Source: Prevotella sp.
GTDB lineage: Bacteria; Bacteroidota; Bacteroidia; Bacteroidales; Bacteroidaceae
Direction: 5' to 3'
DNA length: 41,915 bases
Assembly (NCBI GenBank): GCA_017410365.1
Contig: JAFQQY010000027.1
Location: 1 to 41,915 of the forward strand
A model generated the notes under the pieces. That model did no database searches. It saw nothing but the letters and a program-made list of their open reading frames with translations, and was not told where the DNA came from. Below, piece by piece: positions 1 through 7,787 of the stretch (its first letter is position 1; each line of letters opens with the position of its first letter). The position numbers and the translations under genes are program-made.

Positions 1-360
1 GCCGACACCTTCATGCAGCTGATGCAGTCGCTGATGGCGGGCACTCCATACGAACTGATTCGTGAACTGGAGAATCATTATCAGAACGTGATGTATATCA
101 TTACAAAGTTGATGGGATTCTATATCCAGGCGGAATACCGTACATCAAACGGACGCATAGACTTGATGATTGGCACGGACAAGTATGTGTATATCATAGA
201 GCTGAAGTTTAACGGCACGGCAGAAGAGGCACTGAAGCAGATTGAAGAAAAGAACTATGCCTTGCCGTTCAATATAGATGACCGACAAGTTGTCAAAATC
301 GGAGCAAATGTTTCTGGTGAAACAAGAAATATAGAGGAATGGAGAATCATTAGGGAATAA
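1..360 (+). CDS. PD-(D/E)XK nuclease domain of an AAA-ATPase-like protein, C-terminal part
   Basis: The reading frame is open from the first base, so only the C-terminus of a longer gene is present. It carries the signature of the PD-(D/E)XK nuclease domain found at the end of Bacteroidales AAA-ATPase-like proteins (PF09820/PF08011 type): an Asp in GRIDLMI, then Glu and Lys in IIELKF, then a helix with Q and Y (KQIEEKNYA). These proteins are abundant, often multicopy, and of unresolved cellular role; a mobile or defence-related origin has been suspected for them. The visible ATG at 13 is probably internal. The family call rests on motif reading only. Confidence 0.75.
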   Translation, partial: ADTFMQLMQSLMAGTPYELIRELENHYQNVMYIITKLMGFYIQAEYRTSNGRIDLMIGTDKYVYIIELKFNGTAEEALKQIEEKNYALPFNIDDRQVVKIGANVSGETRNIEEWRIIRE

Positions 361-424
361 CAGGCATTGTCATTTTTCAGAACAAGAAAAAGACACCAAC
401 CCTAATGAACATATTTTAAAATAA

Positions 425-535
425 AGGCTGTAATTTAAAGCATAATTAACGTCATAGCATTTGGAGTACTTATTCCGAAATGTTATGACATTATTGGTAT
501 TTCATTTATTAATACCTATTCTCAAAAGAAATACA
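425..535. repeat. Imperfect inverted repeats in the gap before the chimeric ORF
   Basis: The 197-bp gap 361-557 holds an imperfect dyad. GTCATAGCATTT at about 451 pairs with AAATGTTATGAC ending at about 490. A shorter GGTATT/AATACC pair follows. No T-run or clear promoter box accompanies them, so their role is unknown. Confidence 0.35.
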
Positions 536-557
536 TAAATCCATAAAATAAGACATT

Positions 558-1226
558 ATGCAAAAAAGAATTTATTTATGTCTGGCTCACATGAGTGAGG
601 CTGGACTGGAACAGAAGTATATACAGGAGGCGTTCGACACTAACTGGGTGGTGCCTCTGGGTCCTTTCTACCAGAAAATACTTGAAAAGTACATCGAGAG
701 TGTTAGAAAGAAACAGTTTCTGAATATGAGGAACCTCAACGGGCATGGAGAGGTGGCGGTGCCGACGGATGATTTCAACAGGATATTCCAATTGTGCCAT
801 ATCAAGAGTCATTTCTTTGTAGAGGGTATCGGACTGCGACAGCTTATAGACTATTTTTATCTTTTGAAACAGTCGACTGGTAGTATCGAAGAAGTGGAAA
901 CGCTAAAGCACCTGGGATTGTACAAGTTTGCACAGGGCATAATGTGGATTCAGAAATATGTATTAGGTTTAGATGATAAGTACCTAATGGTCAAGGCGAA
1001 CGAAAAGGTGGGTAAAGTGATATTTGAAGACATCATTGAGGCTGGAAATTTCGGTCATCATGATGAAAGATATGCCAGCAGGAAAGGGAATCTATTAATG
1101 AGAGGGTTGACTGATTCGTGGCGACTGGTAACTTTAATCGGTGCGTTCCCTGACGACGTTTCTTGGAAACTCATTCAGAAAATAACAAACCAGAGGTGGA
1201 AGATAGTAAGATTATGGAAAAAATGA
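558..1226 (+). pseudogene. Chimeric remnant: DegT/PglE aminotransferase N-terminus joined to a nucleotidyltransferase-family C-terminus
   Basis: The 222-residue ORF reads as two gene pieces. Residues 1-36 (KRIYL...HMS...EQKYIQEAFDTNWVVPLGP) match the start of DegT/DnrJ/EryC1/StrS sugar aminotransferases, without the PLP-lysine part. From about residue 37 it switches to the C-terminal half of a Bacteroidetes uncharacterised nucleotidyltransferase (PF14907-like), with HIKSHFFVEGIGLRQLIDYF and the IIEAGNFGHHDERY signature, and a natural-looking C-terminus. The N-terminal nucleotidyltransferase half with its metal-binding aspartates is absent. A deletion fusing two polysaccharide-locus genes at about nt 666 explains this. 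A stop codon at 549 closes the frame upstream. Neither enzyme activity is expected; expression is unknown. Confidence 0.6.
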
Positions 1227-1238
1227 CAAACATCTGAA

Positions 1239-1304
1239 TTTGGTATACTGCCTATATACCATCGGTATACGCCGTGTATACCAAAAGTATACAGGCTGTA
1301 TACC
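1239..1304. repeat. Array A: three tandem 22-nt units, each a GGTATAC-N5-GTATACC dyad
   Basis: Units lie at 1239-1260, 1261-1282 and 1283-1304, each ending in TATACC. The middle unit is perfect (GGTATACgccgtGTATACC); the outer two carry one or two changes. The whole block is also an imperfect inverted repeat, 1237-1270 against 1276-1309, with a 5-nt centre. It sits between the chimeric ORF and the capD-like promoter. It could be a stack of operator sites on one DNA face (22 bp is about two turns) or a large hairpin ending the upstream transcript. No T-run follows, which weakens the terminator reading. Confidence 0.75.
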
Positions 1305-1413
1305 AAATTTAAGTAACTACTTTATTGTTCACTTTGATAGAACCCAAAGGACCTGTTTTGAAAAAGGACAAAAATAAATTATACATTTCTTTTTATATCA
1401 AAAAAATAATTAC

Positions 1414-1421
1414 TACTTTTG
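1414..1421 (+). promoter_or_regulatory. Bacteroidetes -7 promoter box (TACTTTTG) for the capD-like gene
   Basis: TACTTTTG fits TAnnTTTG and lies about 98 bp before the ATG at 1519. No good -33 TTTG is seen at the usual 19-20 nt distance. Confidence 0.45.
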
Positions 1422-1518
1422 CAAAACAAAGTATAGTTGAGGGAGTTATAGATTATAACATATATCCTAATTCTATGACCATGTAAAAGTAGAAATTTAT
1501 AATAAAGAAACGCAAGAA

Positions 1519-3528
1519 ATGAGTCCACTTAAAAGGTTACTTAGTTGGTATTTTTCAAGAAAATCTCTGCCATATTGGTGCATCTTGATTTTCGATTGTA
1601 TAATAGTATTATTTTCTGGCTTTATTGTATATTGGCTTTTCAACCATACGCAGATGGTTATAGACCATCGTTTCGAGATTCTACATACGCTTTTATTCTA
1701 CGTGATAATCAGCATTGTAGGATTCAGGTTGTGTCGCACTTACTCCGGAATAATGAGATATTCTTCGTTTGTGGATCTGCAGAAAATAGCAGAAGCAAAC
1801 TTTGTATCTGTTGTTATTGCTTATGTGTTCCAGTACATTGTAAAATTCTTGCCTGAAGGTATTTTCACACCGTTTACAGGCAGAATGCTTTTGTCTATGT
1901 TCCTCATGGCTACATTATTGATGTGGGGAGCGAGAATTTTAGTTAAAGTACTATACGACATTTCATTCATAAGCGAGAAAGCTACAAGAGTATTGATTTA
2001 TGGAGTGAAAGACGGTGGTGTAGGACTGGCAAAAAACATCAGAAGTCAAAAGCCATCAAAATACTCACTGAAGGGATTCATTGCGCATGAAAGACATTAC
2101 AAGCATCACGTACTGATGGGCGAAAGGGTGTATCAGGTAAACTCTGAACTGCCAAAAGTAATTGATGACCTCAGAATTCAGGCTGTGCTCGTTTCACCTC
2201 TGAGAAACAAAGAGATACGTGAAGATCAGGAGTTGCAGGACATACTGATAAGTGCAGGAGTAAAGATATTCATGGCCAAGGACATCGAGGAATGGAATGG
2301 CAAGGATGAGTTTACTACCACACAACTTAAGGAAGTTAGCGTAGAGGATTTGCTGCCACGCGATGAGATAAAGGTTGACATGAAGTCTATCGGCGACTTG
2401 CTCACAGGAAAGAAGATTCTGATAACAGGTGCAGCAGGTAGTATCGGTAGCGAAATGGTCAGACAAGTGGCACAGTTTAAGCCAGAAGCCATGATGCTGA
2501 TAGACCAGGCAGAAACACCGAGCCACGACATTCGAATCATGATGGCGAAAAGATGGCCGGAGATAAAGGCGGAAACGGTAGTATCGTCAATCGCTAACGA
2601 GGGACACATGAGAAAGATCTTCTCTACTTTCAGACCTGATTATGTATTCCATGCTGCAGCATATAAGCATGTGCCGATGATGGAGGACAATCCAAGTGAG
2701 GCTGTACAGAACAACATCTATGGAACAAAAGTAATTGCAGACTTGTCTGTGGAGTTTGGCGTGAAGAAGTTTGTCATGGTGTCTACCGACAAGGCTGTAA
2801 ACCCAACGAACGTTATGGGATGTTCAAAGCGTATATGTGAGATTTACGTGCAGTCACTGAATAAACATCTAGAGGTCGCTTCGCTACAAGGTAATGAGGT
2901 ACAAGGTTGTAAGGTTCAAGAGAGTGATGAGCAAAGTCGTGAGAACCTCAAAACCTCAAAACCTCAAAACCTTAAATCCTCAAATACCCAATTTGTTACA
3001 ACACGCTTTGGTAATGTTTTGGGAAGCAACGGTTCTGTGATTCCATTGTTTAAGGAACAGATAAAGAGGGGCGGCCCTGTAACCGTGACACATCCTAACA
3101 TCATTCGTTTCTTCATGCTGATTCCTGAGGCTTGCAAGCTGGTGCTTGAGGCTGGAACAAAGGGTAACGGCGGTGAGATTTTCGTATTTGACATGGGTAA
3201 GCCTGTGAAGATTGCTGACCTCGCAGAAAGAATGATAAGACTGAGTGGCGCTAAGGATGTAAAGGTGGAATTCACTGGTTTGCGTGCCGGCGAAAAACTA
3301 TACGAAGAGGTACTGAACGAGGAAGAGAACACCAAGCCTTCTTTCCACGAAAAGATAAGAATTGCGAGTGTGCGTGAATACGACTACGCTGCTGTTAGCA
3401 AGGATATAAATGAACTGATTGAGATATCATATAATTATAATGATATGGAAACAGTAAAGAAGATGAAGGAGATTGTTCCTGAGTTCAAGAGCAACAACTC
3501 TGTTTATGAGAAACTGGATAAGAGTTAG
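1519..3528 (+). CDS. Membrane-anchored nucleoside-diphosphate-sugar epimerase/dehydratase (FlaA1/WbpM/PglF/CapD family)
   Basis: This is a polysaccharide biosynthesis enzyme expected to act on UDP-N-acetylhexosamines as a 4,6-dehydratase or epimerase at the inner membrane. Four N-terminal membrane segments lie near residues 18-38, 55-75, 93-110 and 122-145. A CoA-binding-like region follows, then the extended SDR domain with the NAD motif GAAGSIG (304-310) and the family's modified active site, S422-TDK and M433-G-C-S-K437. At residues ~451-491 there is a ~40-residue, Ser/Gln/Asn/Lys-rich stretch encoded by short DNA repeats, between EIYVQSLNK and FVTTRFGNVLG; relatives normally have a short loop there. 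The stop codon falls inside another repeat tract. A truncated PglE-like aminotransferase start lies just upstream, fitting a former diamino-sugar pathway. Confidence 0.9.
   Translation: MSPLKRLLSWYFSRKSLPYWCILIFDCIIVLFSGFIVYWLFNHTQMVIDHRFEILHTLLFYVIISIVGFRLCRTYSGIMRYSSFVDLQKIAEANFVSVVIAYVFQYIVKFLPEGIFTPFTGRMLLSMFLMATLLMWGARILVKVLYDISFISEKATRVLIYGVKDGGVGLAKNIRSQKPSKYSLKGFIAHERHYKHHVLMGERVYQVNSELPKVIDDLRIQAVLVSPLRNKEIREDQELQDILISAGVKIFMAKDIEEWNGKDEFTTTQLKEVSVEDLLPRDEIKVDMKSIGDLLTGKKILITGAAGSIGSEMVRQVAQFKPEAMMLIDQAETPSHDIRIMMAKRWPEIKAETVVSSIANEGHMRKIFSTFRPDYVFHAAAYKHVPMMEDNPSEAVQNNIYGTKVIADLSVEFGVKKFVMVSTDKAVNPTNVMGCSKRICEIYVQSLNKHLEVASLQGNEVQGCKVQESDEQSRENLKTSKPQNLKSSNTQFVTTRFGNVLGSNGSVIPLFKEQIKRGGPVTVTHPNIIRFFMLIPEACKLVLEAGTKGNGGEIFVFDMGKPVKIADLAERMIRLSGAKDVKVEFTGLRAGEKLYEEVLNEEENTKPSFHEKIRIASVREYDYAAVSKDINELIEISYNYNDMETVKKMKEIVPEFKSNNSVYEKLDKS
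2870..2990. repeat. In-frame low-complexity repeat insertion inside the capD-like gene
   Basis: About 120 nt begin with AAGGTT-type units on one strand (2887-2920) and end with three CCTCAAAA units (2945-2970), roughly the complement of the first type. The length keeps the reading frame, adding ~40 residues. Its composition differs from the flanking catalytic-domain codons. Confidence 0.65.
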
Positions 3529-3586
3529 GAGTTAGGAATGAGGAGTTAGGAGTGAGGAGTTAGGAGTGAGGAGTTAGGAGTTGAAG
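3522..3586. repeat. GAGTTAGGAGT(G/T)AG degenerate tandem repeat overlapping the capD-like stop codon
   Basis: The tract is built of GGAGTTAGGAGTGA-like units of about 15 nt. It starts within the last codons of the capD-like gene and supplies its TAG stop (3526-3528). It is a simple-sequence tract of a kind common between Prevotella and Bacteroides genes; no function is evident. Confidence 0.7.
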
Positions 3587-3602
3587 AAGCTCTTTTAGAT
3601 AG

Positions 3603-3648
3603 ATAATCCCCGCAAGATTTTGAATTCTTGTGGGGATTATTTTATTGT
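3603..3648. terminator. Bidirectional terminator hairpin between convergent genes
   Basis: ATAATCCCC (3603-3611) pairs with GGGGATTAT (3632-3640), with inner CAAGA/TCTTG pairing. TTTATTG follows on the plus strand. It separates the capD-like gene from the convergent zinc-ribbon gene. Confidence 0.8.
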
Positions 3649-4763
3649 TGTATGCGTTGCATATTCAGTTCAGTTATCTTGCCCTTATGGTTCACCTTTG
3701 AATCTACATTGTATGTATGGAAGGACTGCTTGGTAAGATTTGTTCGGGAAATCTTATGGTCGACTGTGAAGCTGACACTATAAAGAGGTTTTTCGTCGAC
3801 AATCTCTTTGGTTATAACCCAATCTTCTAGCGGAGTCATTGTTACAGACAATATATCCTTGGGGGCGTGAAGGCGTTTCATATAGGCAACGACATCGGCC
3901 AAAGTGGAGTTTGGCTTGTGAAGGAAACTGACTATACGATTGGTAAATAATGGTTTGAGCTGTTCTGCATCTTGCACAGACAAGGCTTGAAAGTAGTTTG
4001 TAAGGACTGTTACAGCCATAAGACTATCAGCAGGCGGGATGGTCTCGGAATCCAACTGATGATAAACAGCTCGAGCCTCATCTATATAAATACCACTAGA
4101 ATGATTGTCTATATATTTCTTATATGACTGTAATGTGTTTGCCTTTGTGGCTTCATGCCAATCCAAGGAATCGATAATGACCTTGGCCTCTGTGACATAC
4201 GTACTTTTAGGATATTTATATATGAACGATTCTAATGATGATTTTGTTGGTTGGGCTATTGCCTTCTGCCATGCATCATTCATGGAATCATAGTCGGCAA
4301 GAATCTTTTCAACAATCGTGCGATGTTCTTCTGGAGCATAACTGCCGTATTTGTCAAGATAGGTGCGAAGCACTGGTGGGAGTTTGCTGGCCATAGCGCT
4401 GTTATAAGCCTCTTCCTCATTCTGGCTGCGTAAGTAAAAATAACCGAAGATACTGGCAGAAACAAACAGAACGGCTACTACCAAACTAAAAACTGTTGTC
4501 TTGCTTATACGGAAACTCTTCTTTGGCGACGGCGCTTCCTTTGATGAGCCGTCATGGGCGTTCTCCTGAATTGATTCAGATGTATTGGAGACTGGAACAG
4601 AAGCAGATTCACAATATGGGCATTGGGGCTCGTCGATGAATCTAACACGTCCACATTGAGGACATTCTATAATATTGCCGGCTATATCAACGCCACAACC
4701 AGGACAGGTGCGAGCACGATTGCTTACCTGATGGCCGCATTCAGGACATACGATTAATGACAT
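3642..4763 (-). CDS. Zinc-ribbon membrane protein with extracytoplasmic helical and NTF2-like region
   Basis: Function is not recognised. Two tandem zinc ribbons open the protein: Cys6/Cys9 with Cys20/Cys23, and Cys34/Cys37 with Cys48/Cys51. A Ser-rich linker follows, then one membrane helix at about 90-111. The rest should lie outside the cytoplasm. Residues ~115-245 contain repeated helical segments with spaced YPKS..Y..EA motifs resembling degenerate TPRs. The last ~125 residues (from about NYFQALSVQDAEQLKPLF) resemble an NTF2/SnoaL-like fold; this is inferred from pattern. The layout (cytoplasmic metal site, helix, outer domain) suggests sensing or scaffolding, but that is only inference. 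It is monocistronic and divergent from the C11-peptidase gene. Confidence 0.75.
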   Translation of the reverse strand: MSLIVCPECGHQVSNRARTCPGCGVDIAGNIIECPQCGRVRFIDEPQCPYCESASVPVSNTSESIQENAHDGSSKEAPSPKKSFRISKTTVFSLVVAVLFVSASIFGYFYLRSQNEEEAYNSAMASKLPPVLRTYLDKYGSYAPEEHRTIVEKILADYDSMNDAWQKAIAQPTKSSLESFIYKYPKSTYVTEAKVIIDSLDWHEATKANTLQSYKKYIDNHSSGIYIDEARAVYHQLDSETIPPADSLMAVTVLTNYFQALSVQDAEQLKPLFTNRIVSFLHKPNSTLADVVAYMKRLHAPKDILSVTMTPLEDWVITKEIVDEKPLYSVSFTVDHKISRTNLTKQSFHTYNVDSKVNHKGKITELNMQRIQQ

Positions 4764-4816
4764 CTTTATTAATAATTGGATTTAATTATTTTATAGTATA
4801 TAGAATAAAATTAATG

Positions 4817-4824
4817 CAAAGATA
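4817..4824 (-). promoter_or_regulatory. -7 box (TATCTTTG, minus strand) for the zinc-ribbon gene
   Basis: CAAAGATA on the plus strand reads TATCTTTG on the minus strand, 53 bp before the start codon. The -33 element is not obvious. Confidence 0.5.
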
Positions 4825-4846
4825 CAAACTATTAATAAAAAAAGTG

Positions 4847-4854
4847 TAACTTTG
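4847..4854 (+). promoter_or_regulatory. -7 box (TAACTTTG) for the C11-peptidase lipoprotein gene
   Basis: TAACTTTG lies 20 bp before the ATG at 4875, giving a short leader. It is back to back with the minus-strand box at 4817. Confidence 0.55.
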
Positions 4855-4874
4855 CAGAAAATAAAAGCAAAACA

Positions 4875-6056
4875 ATGAAATATTTATTAGGTATTTTATG
4901 CTCTGTCGTGTTGTTTGCCGCTTGTTCTGACGACGAAAAAGATAAAGCGGAAGAACTAGACAAACGCACTGTAATTGTTTACGTCTCAGCAGAAAACAAC
5001 CTACACACTTTTATAGAAAGTGATTTGGCAGAAATGACAGAGGGTTCCAAGAGCATTCCAGAGAAGATGAATCTGGTGGCTTTCGTGGATAATGCCGACA
5101 AGAATACCCTACCCTATATTATAAACATAAAGAACGGGGAAAGAATCGTAGACACTGATTATAGCATAACTGAGGACTTTTATGCCTCAGACCCTGCGAA
5201 GATGCATGAAACAATTAGTTGGATTATGAAGAAATATCCTTCAGAAAGTTATGGTCTTGTGCTTTGGGGACATGCTAGCGGATGGCTTATTACTAATGAC
5301 ACTATCAGCTATAATAACCAGAAAAAGGTTATGAAAAGAGCATACGGTATAGATAATGGCAAAAACTCACAAAACGGCTTTGGGAAGTGGATTAACATAC
5401 CGTCAATGGCAGACATACTTGAAAGATTGCCAATGAAGTTGGACTTCATTCTGGCAGACTGCTGTAACTTTATGGGAACGGAAACTGCTTACGAATTGAG
5501 AAATGCTACAAACTATATCATTGGTTCACCAGCAGAAATACCAGGCAATGGTGCCCCATACGACAAGGTAGTACCAAAACTGTTTAATCTTGGCAATGAT
5601 TTCTACAAAGGTATTGTTGACGAGTATTATAATGGTTATGTTGACAATGTGGTACTATCTGTGGTTAAGACTTCTGCAATGGAAGAACTGGCTAAGGCGA
5701 CAAAGAATGTTATGCCGGAACTGCTGGACGAAGAGATTGATACAGAAGGGCTGATATACTACTATGGCGGAAACATGAAAATCATGTTTGATGCCAAAGG
5801 CTTGATGAAACAAAATATTTCACAGGAAAGTTATGCCAACTGGCAAATGGCTCTTGACAAAGCCGTAGTATACAAAAAAATGTCAAGTAAATGGGACACC
5901 ATGGGCAATGTTAACTTCTATGAATTTAAGGTAAGTGAAGACAATTACGGTGGAATAAATATGTTTGTCCCTATGGATATCTATGACAGATATGGGACAT
6001 ATAACAGCGACATACAGAAAATGGAATGGTACTACGCTACAGGAATGAACAAATAA
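4875..6056 (+). CDS. Clostripain-like (family C11) cysteine peptidase lipoprotein
   Basis: The start has a lipoprotein signal peptide with a lipobox ending at Cys17 (VLFAAC), so the protein should be anchored outside the cytoplasm. The two C11 hallmarks are present. The catalytic His is in LVLWGHASGW (H133), and the catalytic Cys is in LADCCNFMGTETAYEL, where C197 aligns with the Cys of the family pattern DxC and C196 is extra. SPAEIPGNGAPYDKV also matches the family. C11 peptidases usually cleave after Arg or Lys. The length, 393 residues, is usual for Bacteroidales members. It is followed 15 bp later by glnS. The physiological substrate is unknown. Confidence 0.88.
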   Translation: MKYLLGILCSVVLFAACSDDEKDKAEELDKRTVIVYVSAENNLHTFIESDLAEMTEGSKSIPEKMNLVAFVDNADKNTLPYIINIKNGERIVDTDYSITEDFYASDPAKMHETISWIMKKYPSESYGLVLWGHASGWLITNDTISYNNQKKVMKRAYGIDNGKNSQNGFGKWINIPSMADILERLPMKLDFILADCCNFMGTETAYELRNATNYIIGSPAEIPGNGAPYDKVVPKLFNLGNDFYKGIVDEYYNGYVDNVVLSVVKTSAMEELAKATKNVMPELLDEEIDTEGLIYYYGGNMKIMFDAKGLMKQNISQESYANWQMALDKAVVYKKMSSKWDTMGNVNFYEFKVSEDNYGGINMFVPMDIYDRYGTYNSDIQKMEWYYATGMNK

Positions 6057-6071
6057 AAACAATATAAATCA

Positions 6072-7787
6072 ATGACTGAGATAATTGTAAACGAAAACGA
6101 AGAGAAAAAGAGTTTGAGCTTCGTTGAACAGATGGTAGAGGGGGATTTGGCTAAGGGAAAAAATGGAGGAAGAATACAAACACGATTTCCACCTGAGCCA
6201 AACGGATATATACATATAGGACATGCAAAGGCTATTTGCATGGATTTTGGCGTTGCTGACAACTATAACGGTGTTTGCAACCTGAGATTTGATGACACGA
6301 ACCCGTCAAAAGAGAATACAGAGTATGTTGACTCTATACTGAACGACATCAAATGGCTTGGTTTTAAATGGGGTAATGTGTATTATGCCTCTGATTACTT
6401 CAAACAGTTATGGGATTTTGCCATATGGCTCATCAAGCAAGGATATGCCTATATCGACGAACAGAGTTCTGAAGAAATAGCAGCACAAAAGGGTACACCA
6501 ACAGTCCCAGGAACAGCAAGTCCATATCGCGACAGACCTGTTGAAGAGAGTCTGGAACTGTTTAACAAGATGAATACACCGGAAGCCGTTGAGGGTTCAA
6601 TGGTACTCAGAGCCAAGCTTGATATGGCTAATCCAAACATGCACTTCCGTGACCCAGTAATATACCGTATCATACATACACCGCATCATCGCACTGGAAC
6701 ACAGTGGCATGCATATCCTATGTATGACTTTGCACATGGACAGAGCGACTATTTCGAAGGGGTGACACACTCTATATGCACATTGGAGTTCGTGCCTCAT
6801 CGCCCACTGTACGACAAGTTTATTGACTTGCTGAAAGAATATGAGGGCAAGACAGAGGATATTGCAGACAACAGACCAAGACAGATTGAGTTTAACCGTC
6901 TGAACCTGACATATACCGTGATGAGCAAAAGAAAACTGCACACACTGGTAGATGAAAAACTTGTAAACGGATGGGACGACCCACGTATGCCTACTGTTTG
7001 CGGTATGAGAAGAAGAGGATATTCAGCTCAGAGCATTAGAAACTTCATCAACTCAATTGGCTACACAAAGTTTGACGCTCTTAACGACTATGCACTGCTT
7101 GAGGCTGCTGTCAGAGACGATTTGAACAAGAAGTCATGCCGTGTATCTGCTGTGTTGAACCCAGTGAAACTGATTATCACCAACTATCCTGAAGGCAAAA
7201 CAGAAGAGTTGGAGGCTATAAACAACCCAGAGAATGAGGCTGATGGCACACATACCATTACATTCAGTCGCGAACTATGGATTGAACGCGAGGACTTTAT
7301 GGAGGATGCACCAAAGAAATTCTTCCGTCTCAGTCCAGGCAAGGAGGTAAGACTAAAGAACGCATATATAATAATGTGCACCGGATGCAAGAAAAACGAA
7401 AACGGTGAAATAGAAGAGATATATGCGGAATATGATGAGAACAGCAAGAGTGGCATGGAAGGTGCCAACAGAAAGGTGAAGGGAACGCTGCACTGGCTTA
7501 GCGCTAACCATTGTTTGCCAGCAGAGGTGAGACTTTATGACAGACTGTTCAACGTAGAGAACCCATCAGCAGACGAACGTGATTTCAGAGAATTGCTTAA
7601 CCCTGAATCTCTTACGGTGCTGAACAACTGTTACGTTGAAAAATTTCTGACAGAAAAGAAACCTGGTGACTTCCTGCAGTTCCAACGTATTGGATATTTT
7701 ACTCCAGACATGGATTCTACACCTGAGAAGCTGGTGTTCAACAGAACCGTTGGCCTGAAGGATACATGGGCTAAGATGAATAAATAA
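6072..7787 (+). CDS. glnS: Glutaminyl-tRNA synthetase
   Basis: A class I synthetase that charges tRNA-Gln in the cytoplasm. The nucleotide-binding motif HIGH is at 48-51 (PPEPNGYIHIGHAKAI), and the second motif, VMSKRKL, is at 283-289. PEPNG and VMSKR are typical of GlnRS rather than GluRS. The 571-residue length is near that of the Bacteroidetes and E. coli enzymes, with the anticodon-binding beta-barrels in the C-terminal ~230 residues. The stop overlaps the next start by one base (TAATG), so translation is probably coupled to the TPR gene. Confidence 0.97.
   Translation: MTEIIVNENEEKKSLSFVEQMVEGDLAKGKNGGRIQTRFPPEPNGYIHIGHAKAICMDFGVADNYNGVCNLRFDDTNPSKENTEYVDSILNDIKWLGFKWGNVYYASDYFKQLWDFAIWLIKQGYAYIDEQSSEEIAAQKGTPTVPGTASPYRDRPVEESLELFNKMNTPEAVEGSMVLRAKLDMANPNMHFRDPVIYRIIHTPHHRTGTQWHAYPMYDFAHGQSDYFEGVTHSICTLEFVPHRPLYDKFIDLLKEYEGKTEDIADNRPRQIEFNRLNLTYTVMSKRKLHTLVDEKLVNGWDDPRMPTVCGMRRRGYSAQSIRNFINSIGYTKFDALNDYALLEAAVRDDLNKKSCRVSAVLNPVKLIITNYPEGKTEELEAINNPENEADGTHTITFSRELWIEREDFMEDAPKKFFRLSPGKEVRLKNAYIIMCTGCKKNENGEIEEIYAEYDENSKSGMEGANRKVKGTLHWLSANHCLPAEVRLYDRLFNVENPSADERDFRELLNPESLTVLNNCYVEKFLTEKKPGDFLQFQRIGYFTPDMDSTPEKLVFNRTVGLKDTWAKMNK

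Noticed and set aside
2870-2990. Intein or mobile intron inside the capD-like gene
   Set aside because: The insert is ~40 residues of low complexity, without splicing motifs or an endonuclease domain.
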